Assembly (NCBI GenBank): GCA_964639245.1
Contig: CAZXCU010000007.1
Span: forward strand, 229,497-293,496
Length of the DNA: 64,000 nucleotides
Direction of reading: 5' to 3'
DNA from: SB15 sp964639245
GTDB taxonomy: Bacteria > Chloroflexota > Anaerolineae > Aggregatilineales > J027
Shown here: positions 6,389-15,239 of the stretch, piece by piece
Layout of the letters: every line of letters starts with the position of its first letter
How positions within the stretch are numbered: the stretch's first letter is position 1
Notes under the pieces: model-generated
Databases searched by the model: none
What the model saw: the letters and a program-made list of their open reading frames with translations, nothing else
What the model was told of the DNA's origin: nothing
Program-made: the position numbers and the translations under genes

Positions 6389-9142
6389 ATGCAACCGAGA
6401 TTCAATAAATTCACAGTCAGCCTTCAATGGAAACTGCTCCTTCCGTTTGCGGTCATGGCGCTGGTTATCGTCTTTGTGCTACTGCCACTGACGACCCAGC
6501 GCGTGAATCGGGTTTTGGAAAAAGATGCAGACCGACAATTGACCCAAACCGCCCAATCTGCCAATGCGTTGCTGGTGGAAGCAGAAAATGATGCCTTGCT
6601 GCGGGCAAGTTTCGTGGCGAATCTCTCCGAAGTCGAAATTGCCAGCCAGCGCCCCACCACCAATGCACTGGAACGCATTTTGAATCCGCGTAAACGTCCG
6701 CTTGGGGTGCAGGAAATCAGCTTTTTTACCCCCGATTATCAAAGCGGCGGAGAGCCATTTTTCTACGGCGGCCCCTCCGTGAATGAATTGATTCGCGTGC
6801 GCCAATATGCCCAACAAATCCGGGATGAACTTGTCTTAGAAGTCATTCAAACAGGCGAACCGCAAAGCACTATTGCCATTAACCCGCGTTTTTCCCAAGC
6901 CCTTAGCGCTGCACCGGTTATTACTAATGGCGAAGTGAAGGGGGTCATTCTCACCGCCATTTATTTGAATGATGCCTTTATTGCCCCGGTGAGCGAAATT
7001 CTGAATGCGGACATCGCCCTTGTCAAAGACGGTGAAATCGTTGCCACCACCATCAACGCCGCAATGGGCTATGAGGACATGCTGGCGCAGGGCGACATTG
7101 ACCTCTCTGACCAGAGCGCCGCTTACACCTTAGACATGGATGATGATCAGTACCGCCTACTGGCCTATCCCCTGACCTTGGATGACCAGCAGGAAGGCAC
7201 GATTCTAGTCGCCCGTTCGATTGATGACCAATTGGAAGTTGAGCAAAATCTGCAAAATGCGCTGTGGATGTTCGTGGGGGTCATTTTGCTCATGACCACC
7301 CTGTTTGGGATTGGGACATTTTTTAATTTTGCCCGCCCTCTCAAACGGCTCACCCGGGCCACCCACCGGATAAGCGCAGGCGATTTGGAACAGCGCGTCG
7401 AAGTTCCCTATTTTCTGGTAGGGGATGAACTCAGCGAACTCAGCCGCAATTTTAATGTCATGGCAGAACGGTTGGGTGATTTATATGACAATTTAGAAGA
7501 ACGGGTCGAACAACGCACACGGGAATTAGCCGAAGAACGCAACAAGCTCAGTGCGGCGATGAACGAACTGGCAATTGCACGGGATGAAGCGCTGGCAGCC
7601 AACCGTTCTAAGAGTGTGTTCCTCGCCAATATGAGTCACGAACTCCGCACCCCCTTGAACGCAATTATCGGGTACAGCAATTTAGTCCTCTCCGGGACGT
7701 ATGGCCCGACCACCGAATTACAATCTGACCGCCTGAAGCGGGTAGCCGACAACGGCAGCCATTTGTTGAATCTCATCAATGATGTGCTGGACTTGAGCAA
7801 AATCGAAGCCGGGCGCATGGAGCTTTACCTTGAAACCTTTGACATCAAAGAACTGCTCGAAGCGGCGGTAGAGTCGGCGCGTCCGTTGGCACTCAAAAAT
7901 GGCAACATCGTGCAAATTAATATTGATAGCACGATTGGAAAAATGAAAGCCGATGCCACCAAAGTGCGCCAGATTTTATTTAATTTGCTCAGCAACGCCG
8001 CCAAATTCACAGAAACAGGCACCATTACCCTCCGCGCTTTTCCCGAAAACATCAATGACGAACGCTGGCTGCGCTTTGAAGTGCAGGATACTGGCATTGG
8101 CATGACTCCCGAAATTCTGAGCAAGGTGTTTCAGGAATTTGTGCAGGCCGATGCCTCGACCACCCGCAAATATGGCGGGACAGGCTTGGGGCTAGCCATC
8201 AGCCGTCGTTTTTGTGAAATGATGGGGGGGATGATCTGGGTTGAAAGTGAAGAAGGCAAAGGCTCATTGTTTACGGTGCTGCTGCCTGCGGTGGTTGTCC
8301 CCAAACCAGAAGAACCCGCCACGCCTGTGCCGGAAGCCATTCCCGCGCCTGCCCTGCCGATTACACTCGGCGAATTGGTGCTGGTCATTGATGATGATGC
8401 CACCGTGCGCGATTTAATGACCCAGTACCTGACCGAAGAAGGCTATAAGGTCATCACCAGCCCAAGCGGGGAACACGGCTTGAAGCTGGCAAAACAAATG
8501 AAACCGAGCATGATTACGCTCGATGTGATGATGCCGCATATGGACGGATGGGGCGTGCTGGCGATGCTTAAAGCCGACCCCGAACTCGCCCATATTCCGG
8601 TGATTATGCTGACCATCATCGACAACAAACGCATGGGGTACGCGCTGGGTGCGTCCGAATATCTCACCAAACCGATTGACCCGGAACGGCTCAAACAAGT
8701 CCTCAAAAAATATCAGTGTTTGCAACCCCCCTGCCCGATTCTTATCGTCGAAGATGAAGAATCGACCCGTTTGATGGTCGCGGACATGCTCAAGGAGGAA
8801 GGTTGGGAAGTTTACACCGCCGAAAATGGGCGGGTCGCGCTGGATATCATGGAACAACATCAACCGCGTCTGGTGCTGCTGGATTTGATGATGCCCGAAA
8901 TGGATGGGTTTGAATTTATTGATGCGGCTCGCCAGCACAAGGAATGGCGCGACATCCCGATTGTGGTCGTGACCGCCATGAATTTGACGGTGGAGGAACG
9001 ACTCAAGTTAAACGGGCATGTCCAGCGGATTTTGCAAAAAGGCGCCTATGACCGCGAAACACTGCTCAAAGAAATCGCCCGTCAGATTCGCTCCACCATC
9101 AATATGAAGCCCGTGGTGGTGGACGAAAATACAGCGACCTGA
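6389..9142 (+). CDS. Membrane hybrid sensor histidine kinase with two receiver domains
   Basis: 917 residues. Membrane segment about 15-34, an extracytoplasmic sensor region of some 250 residues (Cache-like in size), second membrane segment about 290-312 (WMFVGVILLMTTLFGIGTFF), HAMP (about 313-370, LKRLTRATHRISAGDLEQRV), a coiled coil, HisKA with the phospho-His in MSHELRTPLNAI (about 417), HATPase_c with NAAKFTETG and GTGLGLAISRRF. Two receiver domains follow: VLVIDDDA with TLDVMMPHMDG, and ILIVEDEE with LLDLMMPEMDG, each with its conserved Lys region. There is no DNA-binding output, so it must signal through phosphotransfer or a separate regulator. No response regulator lies next to it; the gene is alone between convergent and divergent neighbours. 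Confidence 0.95.
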   Translation: MQPRFNKFTVSLQWKLLLPFAVMALVIVFVLLPLTTQRVNRVLEKDADRQLTQTAQSANALLVEAENDALLRASFVANLSEVEIASQRPTTNALERILNPRKRPLGVQEISFFTPDYQSGGEPFFYGGPSVNELIRVRQYAQQIRDELVLEVIQTGEPQSTIAINPRFSQALSAAPVITNGEVKGVILTAIYLNDAFIAPVSEILNADIALVKDGEIVATTINAAMGYEDMLAQGDIDLSDQSAAYTLDMDDDQYRLLAYPLTLDDQQEGTILVARSIDDQLEVEQNLQNALWMFVGVILLMTTLFGIGTFFNFARPLKRLTRATHRISAGDLEQRVEVPYFLVGDELSELSRNFNVMAERLGDLYDNLEERVEQRTRELAEERNKLSAAMNELAIARDEALAANRSKSVFLANMSHELRTPLNAIIGYSNLVLSGTYGPTTELQSDRLKRVADNGSHLLNLINDVLDLSKIEAGRMELYLETFDIKELLEAAVESARPLALKNGNIVQINIDSTIGKMKADATKVRQILFNLLSNAAKFTETGTITLRAFPENINDERWLRFEVQDTGIGMTPEILSKVFQEFVQADASTTRKYGGTGLGLAISRRFCEMMGGMIWVESEEGKGSLFTVLLPAVVVPKPEEPATPVPEAIPAPALPITLGELVLVIDDDATVRDLMTQYLTEEGYKVITSPSGEHGLKLAKQMKPSMITLDVMMPHMDGWGVLAMLKADPELAHIPVIMLTIIDNKRMGYALGASEYLTKPIDPERLKQVLKKYQCLQPPCPILIVEDEESTRLMVADMLKEEGWEVYTAENGRVALDIMEQHQPRLVLLDLMMPEMDGFEFIDAARQHKEWRDIPIVVVTAMNLTVEERLKLNGHVQRILQKGAYDRETLLKEIARQIRSTINMKPVVVDENTAT

Positions 9143-9151
9143 CCACCTATC

Positions 9152-10630
9152 TTATTCAATAAATTCAAGGATAGGCTTGTAATCAGAATATTTTTGAGCA
9201 GCAATTTCCATAACTGATTTAACAACCTTCAATGATTGGCCTTCGCAGAGGTTTTCAAAATGGGATGCGGCACTTGCTAATGCTTTGAGAAATTCATCGA
9301 TTCCTGAATTATCGAGGAAATGAAAAGCCTCTGGCACACGGCGGAAACGCACCAGCATTTGGGTCACAAGATAATTGTCTAAAGGTTGGATAGAAGTAAA
9401 ATCAAACTGATTGAGCAAAACTATCACTTCACTCAAAAGATGGTTCGCAGATTCATCCTGTCCATTCGTTTGTAAAGCTTTTGCCAGTCGGATAAGCGCC
9501 CTAGCTTGCCAATATTTGCTATCAATTAAAATGGCTGTTTTGTAAGCCTCCCCATAGTTAGAAATCCCCTCAAAAAATGTGGTGAGTTCTATGAGGGCTT
9601 CTTGGCAAACCCAAGAAGATGAAATTGACCGAACTACTGCCCGCGCTTTATCATAATTTCCGCATGTAGCAAGAGCAATCGCATAGTAAATGATGGGGTG
9701 TGGGATAGATTGAGGCACAGTGCGCTGAGCCACCTCCGAAGCACGAGAAAAACACCTTGTTGAGGACTGCATATCGCCAGTTTTGTAAAAGGCTATGGCT
9801 AAGGAACTTAAGAAAGAGAGCTGTTCTTCTGGGTTATCCGTAGAAGATAAGTATTCTTCAATCTCAAGAATTATTGTATTTTGAAGAGCTTGCACCTCAA
9901 CGGGTGCAGCTGCAATTTGAACCAATGCTTTTGCGCGGTCAACTTTACTGGTTAGAAAATGAGCGACTCTGTAGGCCTGCTCTATTTGTTTCATCTCAAC
10001 CAGTCGGTGAACAAGGTTATAGAAACGAGGCCGTATTGCTGTGCCTTGACGATTGACTTGCTCACTTAAGCGCACAGTAAATTCAGCCCCTTTAACCTGT
10101 AACGCAGCTATAAATAACATGCTGTATGCTTCTTGCCGAAAAGAGCTATTTTCGACAGCATTGGCAGCTTGCTCTGCCCATGTATAGATTTGTGGAGCTT
10201 CTTCAAAACGTTCCTTTTGAACTAAAAAATCGGCAATATGCGCGATCATTTCAACTTTTTGCACATCATGACTCATCAATTGTGCGGTTTGATGGGCTGC
10301 ATCATAGGCTTCTATTTTTAAATAACCCATGACTAAGTTACGAAGCGCATTAATGACCAGTGAATATCCCAAAAAACGATAATCATCATCAGGTGAATAG
10401 TCTTTCTGGGCTAAATCAGCCTGTCTTGAGACATAATTCAACAAGGCAAGCGATTTGTCAGGGGACAAGTAGGGTGAAATGCCAAGTGCAATTTGACTAT
10501 GTGCTTCAACGCGAACAGCATTGTTTCTGGGATAGTCGATATTGTATGGCCTACTCGCAACATAAGAGAGTTGTCGGTTAGCCCAAGATTTTGCAAGTTC
10601 TATTATTTCTGCCGCTTCTATTTCAGTCAC
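9152..10630 (-). CDS. Orphan helical-repeat (TPR-like) protein
   Basis: 492 residues, entirely alpha-helical in appearance, with degenerate ~35-residue TPR-like units such as AHQTAQLMSHDVQKVEMIAH and FLVQKERFEEAPQIYTWAEQ. No signal peptide or membrane segment is seen, so it is probably cytoplasmic. No catalytic motif is visible and I cannot assign a function; protein-protein binding is the likely role. Its DNA is clearly more AT-rich than the flanking genes, which could mean acquisition by transfer. It converges on the histidine kinase gene (9-nt gap). An inverted repeat lies 120-228 nt upstream of its start. Confidence 0.75.
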   Translation of the reverse strand: MTEIEAAEIIELAKSWANRQLSYVASRPYNIDYPRNNAVRVEAHSQIALGISPYLSPDKSLALLNYVSRQADLAQKDYSPDDDYRFLGYSLVINALRNLVMGYLKIEAYDAAHQTAQLMSHDVQKVEMIAHIADFLVQKERFEEAPQIYTWAEQAANAVENSSFRQEAYSMLFIAALQVKGAEFTVRLSEQVNRQGTAIRPRFYNLVHRLVEMKQIEQAYRVAHFLTSKVDRAKALVQIAAAPVEVQALQNTIILEIEEYLSSTDNPEEQLSFLSSLAIAFYKTGDMQSSTRCFSRASEVAQRTVPQSIPHPIIYYAIALATCGNYDKARAVVRSISSSWVCQEALIELTTFFEGISNYGEAYKTAILIDSKYWQARALIRLAKALQTNGQDESANHLLSEVIVLLNQFDFTSIQPLDNYLVTQMLVRFRRVPEAFHFLDNSGIDEFLKALASAASHFENLCEGQSLKVVKSVMEIAAQKYSDYKPILEFIE

Positions 10631-10749
10631 AACGCAACCATCCTAGACAAGGTAAGGTGAGTTCGGGCTAAGAGGATAGATTTGCAAGATTTCCCCACAT
10701 GCGCGTGTCATGATGAATCTATCGTGCAAAACAGGAATAATTTCATGCT

Positions 10750-10858
10750 TGGTTCACGCCAGTTCACGCCGAAGTTCATCTCAAAAATAACAATAACACT
10801 TAACTTTGACGAGAAAAATAAAATTTACGTTCGATTTGGCGTGAACTGGTGTGAACCA
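10750..10858. repeat. 21-bp inverted repeat built of GTTCACGCC units
   Basis: TGGTTCACGCCAGTTCACGC(C) at 10750-10770 is matched, inverted, by a GGCGTGAACTGGTGTGAACC(A) block at 10838-10858, with 20 of 21 positions complementary. Each arm itself consists of two GTTCACGCC-like units. The arms are separated by an AT-rich 67 nt. It lies in the 263-nt spacer upstream of the orphan helical-repeat gene. It could be a small mobile element or a bipartite operator. Confidence 0.7.
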
Positions 10859-10893
10859 CACATTTTACGATGCCAACTTTTCAATCTGGCCTA

Positions 10894-11496
10894 TTACACG
10901 AATTTTTCTTTGCCCCACTGCAAACACACAAAGGCGGGGTTTTGATATTCCACAAGCGCATATTCTGTGTTCGCCAATCCATGACGGTAGGCGAAATCAA
11001 AATCAAGATTGTTGACCAGCACGGGCAGCATGGCACGGAAGGTTCCACCGTGTCCCACCAGCAGCACATTGACCGCTTGTTGCCCGTATTGGCTCACCAG
11101 CGACTCAATCAAAGGCGAAAAACGCGCCTGCACATCCCGGAAACATTCGCCCTCTTCAATCCGCGCATCCAGTTGGCGCTCAACCATCCACGCTTGCCAC
11201 ACCCGATGCAAACGCTGCCAGCTTTCTTCATCGGTTTTGCCTTCCGCAATCCCGCAGTCAAATTCCCGCAGCGCATCCGTCACCGTGTAGGGCAGCTTAA
11301 AATATTCCACCGTCTGCCTTGCCCGCAAAAGAGGGCTGCAAAAAACCTGCTCAAATACGATGTCTTTCAACTGTTCAGCAAGGGCCCGGGCTTGTTGGTG
11401 GCCTGTCTCCGTCAAGCCATGCACCGACCCGCGATTGGAGATAATTTTTAGGACATTGGCTTCACTTTCGCCATGCCGTACACAATACAATTTCAT
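10894..11496 (-). CDS. Histidine phosphatase (phosphoglycerate-mutase-like) family protein
   Basis: 200 residues. The catalytic RHGE motif is at the N-terminus (LYCVRHGESEANV), followed by LTETGHQQARALAEQL, VFCSPLLRARQTVEYF and the second catalytic His in LLVGHGGTFRAML. This is the branch 1 histidine phosphatase pattern: a phospho-His intermediate used for dephosphorylation of small molecules or for mutase reactions. With 200 residues and this form it is more likely a phosphatase (cobalamin phosphatase/GpmB-like) than a glycolytic mutase. The start overlaps the preceding zinc-ribbon gene by 4 nt, so it is the last gene of a DedA operon. Confidence 0.9.
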   Translation of the reverse strand: MKLYCVRHGESEANVLKIISNRGSVHGLTETGHQQARALAEQLKDIVFEQVFCSPLLRARQTVEYFKLPYTVTDALREFDCGIAEGKTDEESWQRLHRVWQAWMVERQLDARIEEGECFRDVQARFSPLIESLVSQYGQQAVNVLLVGHGGTFRAMLPVLVNNLDFDFAYRHGLANTEYALVEYQNPAFVCLQWGKEKFV

Positions 11497-11696
11497 TTTT
11501 GGGTATCCTGTATCAAAAGTTGTTTTTTTGATTTTTCTTGGCGCAAACTGGCCTGTTTAATTTCGTTGCCCGTGTCTAAATCACTGCAATCGAGCATGAA
11601 TCCGCAATTCTGGCAGACGATTTTACAATGACGGTAAACCATCTCATTCGGAAAACCGCAGTTGTCGCAGGCCAATTGATTTTTCTCGCTGTTCAT
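11493..11696 (-). CDS. Small zinc-ribbon protein
   Basis: About 67 residues from the ATG at 11696, chosen because it overlaps the upstream DedA stop by 4 nt and the earlier possible start would add a stretch inside DedA. Two CxxC knuckles are visible (LACDNCGFPNE and IVCQNCGFMLDC), the layout of a zinc ribbon, followed by a charged tail (SLRQEKSKKQLL). No function is known to me. It is coupled on both sides, with DedA upstream and the histidine phosphatase downstream, so it may help that pair in lipid or phosphate-ester metabolism. Confidence 0.75.
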   Translation of the reverse strand: MNSEKNQLACDNCGFPNEMVYRHCKIVCQNCGFMLDCSDLDTGNEIKQASLRQEKSKKQLLIQDTQK

Positions 11697-12316
11697 GATG
11701 ATTCGGGGTGGGCAGTCGCTTGACGCATCCGATAGACAAACCATGCGGTGAAACTGGCTCCGGCAAGGAGCGTGACACCCAGAACAAGTTCAGGGTATTG
11801 CATGGCTTCATCCAGCAGATAGCCCCATTTTTCGCTGGCAAACGCGGTGACGTACAGCGTAATCGCAATCCAGAAAAATGTCCCGACCCACGCCGCTACC
11901 AGAAAACGCAGCCACGAGAGCCGATTCACGCCGGCCATCATCGAAACCAGCACGCGCACAGGTGAAATCGGGATGGCGTGAAGCGCAAACACATAATTAT
12001 TGCCATAACCGCGAGTCACTGCAATAATCCGTTCCATGCGCGGTTCTGAGATTCTTGCCCAGCTCGCATAGCGGATAATCGGACGCTGACCGAGTTTATA
12101 ACCCATCAAATACAGCGTGAACGACCCCAAAACGCCGCCCGTGACAGCAGAAATCAACACCCCCCAGAAACTCAATTCGCCCTGCCCCACTAGAATTCCG
12201 GCCAGTGGCAGCACCACATGAGCAGGCAACGGCGGCGCGATGTGTTCAATGTACAGCGCAATTAACACGCCGAGATAACCAAATTGGAGGAGCAGTTGAA
12301 AATCTTGTGCGGACAT
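11693..12316 (-). CDS. DedA-family (VTT/SNARE-associated) membrane protein
   Basis: 207 residues with four to five hydrophobic segments. Family landmarks are the re-entrant motif EHIAPPLPAHVVLPLAG and GYGNNYVFALHAIPISPVR with MMAGVNRLSWLRF. The conserved first Arg of the usual G[FY]xxRxxPxxR motif is replaced by His here, while the second Arg remains. DedA proteins act at the cytoplasmic membrane, and members are undecaprenyl-phosphate or phospholipid flippases or affect proton-motive-force homeostasis. It is the first gene of a three-gene operon, each overlapping the next by 4 nt. Confidence 0.9.
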   Translation of the reverse strand: MSAQDFQLLLQFGYLGVLIALYIEHIAPPLPAHVVLPLAGILVGQGELSFWGVLISAVTGGVLGSFTLYLMGYKLGQRPIIRYASWARISEPRMERIIAVTRGYGNNYVFALHAIPISPVRVLVSMMAGVNRLSWLRFLVAAWVGTFFWIAITLYVTAFASEKWGYLLDEAMQYPELVLGVTLLAGASFTAWFVYRMRQATAHPESS

Positions 12317-12390
12317 TCCGTCGCTTTCTGCAAATGTGCCATTATTCTATACGATTCTACGCTACAGAAAGTTCCAGTGTCCACACTCTT

Positions 12391-12972
12391 TCATAACAAT
12401 TGTCTTAAAGTCGCCAAACGTGCCTCGACTTGGGCAGTATCGCCAAGTTTTTCGCCCCCACCGAGTTTCAGATATTTTTCAAAATCTGCCACTGCCCCGG
12501 TTATATCGCCGAGTTTTTGGCGTACCAATCCCCGACTGTAATAATTGCTGAATCCGGTGGGCTGGCTCAGAATCGCATGGCTGTAATCGGTCAACGCACC
12601 GTGTAAATCCCCGGCGATTTTACGAATCAGCGCTCGGCTGGCATACGCATAGGCGTAATCTGGCTTGAGGCGGATTGCTTCATTCAAATCATCCAGCGCG
12701 GTCTGTGCATCAAAATTGGCCTGAAAACGCCGCGCCCGTCCCCGCGAAACATATGCTTCGGCATAACCGGGATGAATTTCAATGGCGCGATTCACGTCCG
12801 CATAAAACCCGTCCACGTCACCAGCAAAGCCGCGCAGTTGCCCGCGCAATAAATAGGCTGCTGCATAATCGCCTTTGCGCGCAATCGCCTGTGTTAAATC
12901 CTCAATCGCGCCGGCATCATCTTCTAGTTCGGATTTTTGCTTGGCACGCTGGTAAAAATCTTCTGCGTTCAC
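12391..12972 (-). CDS. TPR-repeat protein
   Basis: 193 residues formed almost wholly by about five TPR units (for example GAIEDLTQAIARKGDYAAAY, AIEIHPGYAEAYVSRGRARR, AIRLKPDYAYAYASRALIRK). There is no signal peptide or membrane segment. TPRs mediate protein-protein contacts and no partner can be named. It stands alone, 74 nt before the DedA operon on the same strand; the gap has no obvious terminator. The final unit (LGDITGAVADFEKYLKLGGG) caps the array. Confidence 0.85.
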   Translation of the reverse strand: MNAEDFYQRAKQKSELEDDAGAIEDLTQAIARKGDYAAAYLLRGQLRGFAGDVDGFYADVNRAIEIHPGYAEAYVSRGRARRFQANFDAQTALDDLNEAIRLKPDYAYAYASRALIRKIAGDLHGALTDYSHAILSQPTGFSNYYSRGLVRQKLGDITGAVADFEKYLKLGGGEKLGDTAQVEARLATLRQLL

Positions 12973-13140
12973 CTGTCCCTCACATTTTTTCTGCGGACAG
13001 GATTATATCGAAGGGAGTCATTTTTACGAAACACAAGCGATTCAACCATCGCCCGTGTTCTGATAACTCGCCTTGCACAAAATAGTTTTTGGGGTATTTC
13101 CCTACATTAATGTAACCTTCGCTTAATTTTTGGAAAACAA

Positions 13141-13213
13141 GGACGCGATATATCACGTCCCTACAGGAAATCCACCCTAGCAAATTCGTAGGGATGGCAT
13201 TTATGCCGTCCGA
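13141..13213. repeat. Dispersed GTAGGGACG-type palindromic repeat, copy A
   Basis: GGACGCGATATATCACGTCC is a near-perfect palindrome at 13141-13160, followed by CTAC and, after a short link, by TCGTAGGGATGGCATTTATG ending in CCGTCC at 13213. The same modules occur at 34514-34577, 35772-35892 and 59963-60183. This copy lies in a 283-nt gene-free stretch (12973-13255) between the TPR gene and the dehydrogenase pair. Confidence 0.75.
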
Positions 13214-13255
13214 GCAATTCTAAAGATTTTGCGAAGGTTACTTTTTTATGTGCGC

Positions 13256-14242
13256 TTATAACCTGACGGGTTGCCCCAGTTCCGCCGAACGGTAGGCGGC
13301 TAAGGCGATTTCCACCGCTTTATAGCCGTCATAACCCGTGACTGCCGGAGTCCGTTTTTCGCGGATGGACGCGGCAAATTCGTTCATCATCGCCTGATTC
13401 GCGTCTGACCCCCACCCGGCATACAACGGACGTTGATTTTCATGGCGATAGACGGTCAAACGCTGGTTAAAAGCATCCACGCTGATAAAGCCATTTTCGC
13501 CGACAATATCCAAGGTTAGTCCACCCCATGTCGGATAGTACGGCGGTTTGCTCCAGCTACAATCTATCGTGGCAAAAACGCCATTCTCAAAGGTCAGCAT
13601 GACCAATCCGCCCGTTTCTACCTCAACATCGCTGGCATACAGGATTTTGTTGGTCTGGGCGAAGACTTCGACGACTTCACTTTGCAAATACCAGCGCAAA
13701 ATATCGGCTAAATGGACGGTATGATCCATCACCGCGCCGCCGCCCGCCAGCGTTTTATCCACGAACCACGCCCGCAGATGTTTGGGACATTCGCCCTGAT
13801 TCGTGCCTTTACAAGCGCGAATCTGACCTAAATTACCGAGTGCGTTTTTGACTTCCAGCATCGGTGTGCTGAATCGCATCGGGAACGCGGTCATCAGATA
13901 GGTACGGTTGTGTTCGCAAATGCCCATCATGGCCTCAGCATCTTCTAAGGTGGTGGCGAGGGGCTTTTCTGAAAGAATATGTTTTACGCCCGATTCCGCC
14001 GCCAATTTGACCAGTGGGTAGTGTTTGGAATTCTCCGAACACACCACCACCCCATCCGGTTTTTCCGCCAGTAGTGCATCATAAGAATCGAACAACCGTG
14101 CATTAAAAAGTGTGGCAAAATGCTGTCCGCGCTCCCTGTCCTCATCAGCAATCCCAATCATTTCCACATCAGGAATCGCCCGTAAATTGTGAATGTAGGA
14201 CTCCGCATGGAGGTGGGCAAAACTCATGATTCCGATACGCAT
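13256..14242 (-). CDS. Gfo/Idh/MocA-family oxidoreductase (second of pair)
   Basis: 328 residues. The N-terminal Rossmann part starts MRIGIMSFAHLHAESYI, where the usual GxGxxG is changed to GIMSFAH, which is seen in some family members. Family signature SEKPLATTLEDAEAMM carries the EKP Lys, and DHTVHLADILRWYL supplies the catalytic His region. Such enzymes are NAD(P)-dependent dehydrogenases of sugars, inositols or their derivatives. The gene overlaps the upstream paralog's stop by 1 nt, so both work together, probably on one sugar or cyclitol. The altered glycine motif could reduce cofactor binding. Confidence 0.87.
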   Translation of the reverse strand: MRIGIMSFAHLHAESYIHNLRAIPDVEMIGIADEDRERGQHFATLFNARLFDSYDALLAEKPDGVVVCSENSKHYPLVKLAAESGVKHILSEKPLATTLEDAEAMMGICEHNRTYLMTAFPMRFSTPMLEVKNALGNLGQIRACKGTNQGECPKHLRAWFVDKTLAGGGAVMDHTVHLADILRWYLQSEVVEVFAQTNKILYASDVEVETGGLVMLTFENGVFATIDCSWSKPPYYPTWGGLTLDIVGENGFISVDAFNQRLTVYRHENQRPLYAGWGSDANQAMMNEFAASIREKRTPAVTGYDGYKAVEIALAAYRSAELGQPVRL

Positions 14243-15222
14243 TAGCTGACCTCCTCAATTTTCACAGGTTGCCCCATTTTGGCGGATTGAATCGCGGCGA
14301 GTCCAATTTGCAGCGCGGCGAGTCCATCATAGGCGGTGACACGCGGCGCGATGCCCTGTGTCAGCACCTCATAAAAATGCTTAATTTCGCTGGTATAGGG
14401 GTCTTCAGCCAATGGGCTGGCGGGTACAGCAATCGTCGGGGCATCCCCGATGGTCTGATTTTTGAGGTACACACCAATCGGCATCGAAGACTCAACCGGA
14501 TGTTCAATCAACCCCTTGTCCCCCGCAATTTCTAACGCGGTGCGGAACATCGGCGGCGGATAGGCCCACCCCCCTTCAATATGGGAAAGTGCGCCGTTCT
14601 GGTGAGTCAAAATTGCCAGCGCGTAATCGTCTTTCTGGTCGCCCACATGCCGCGCAAAAACGCTGGTCACATCGCCGGCAACCCACCGCGCATAATCAAA
14701 ATCATGAATCATCAAGTCGAGCATCATCCCGCCCGATTTTTCAGAGTCATGAAACCATGTTGTCGTGGTGCCAAAACTGCATCGGGTCAAGCGCACCACG
14801 GCAACCTGACCAATTTCTCCGGCATCCACCATTTGTTTGGCCCGCGCATACTGTGGAAAAAACCGCACCACCTGAGCAATCAACAGTTGGACTCCGGCTT
14901 TTTCACAGGCGGCAATCATCTCGTGGGCGTGCTGCACCGTTCGGGCAATGGGTTTTTCGCAAATGATGTGTTTGCCTGCGGCGGCAGCTTGTAACACCAT
15001 CCCATGATGTAAATGCGTCGGGGTGCAAATATCCACTACATCACAGGCAGCAAGCAGCGCTTCAAAACTCTCAAAAACATGGGTGTGGTGCTGGGAGGCC
15101 AATTTTTGCGCCGCGTCTGTATCATCTGAATAGAGGCCCATGAATTGAGCCGGGGTGTGTGTCCAGCTCGCGGCATGAATCCGCCCCATAAACCCCGACC
15201 CGACCAAACCTACTTTAAGCAT
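14242..15222 (-). CDS. Gfo/Idh/MocA-family oxidoreductase (first of pair)
   Basis: 326 residues with a classic Rossmann start LKVGLVGSGFMGRIHAASW (GxGxxG), CEKPIARTVQHAHEMI with the EKP motif, and LDLMIHDFDYARWV with the active-site Asp and His. NAD(P)-dependent oxidation of a sugar, inositol or glycoside is the usual role; the substrate is not readable. The A/T-rich leader before its ATG includes AAGGA (minus strand, about 15230). It is co-transcribed with the next dehydrogenase and starts 17 nt after the secreted protein gene, so these three could form one transcript. Confidence 0.9.
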   Translation of the reverse strand: MLKVGLVGSGFMGRIHAASWTHTPAQFMGLYSDDTDAAQKLASQHHTHVFESFEALLAACDVVDICTPTHLHHGMVLQAAAAGKHIICEKPIARTVQHAHEMIAACEKAGVQLLIAQVVRFFPQYARAKQMVDAGEIGQVAVVRLTRCSFGTTTTWFHDSEKSGGMMLDLMIHDFDYARWVAGDVTSVFARHVGDQKDDYALAILTHQNGALSHIEGGWAYPPPMFRTALEIAGDKGLIEHPVESSMPIGVYLKNQTIGDAPTIAVPASPLAEDPYTSEIKHFYEVLTQGIAPRVTAYDGLAALQIGLAAIQSAKMGQPVKIEEVS

Positions 15223-15239
15223 AAAAATCCTTTCTTAAT

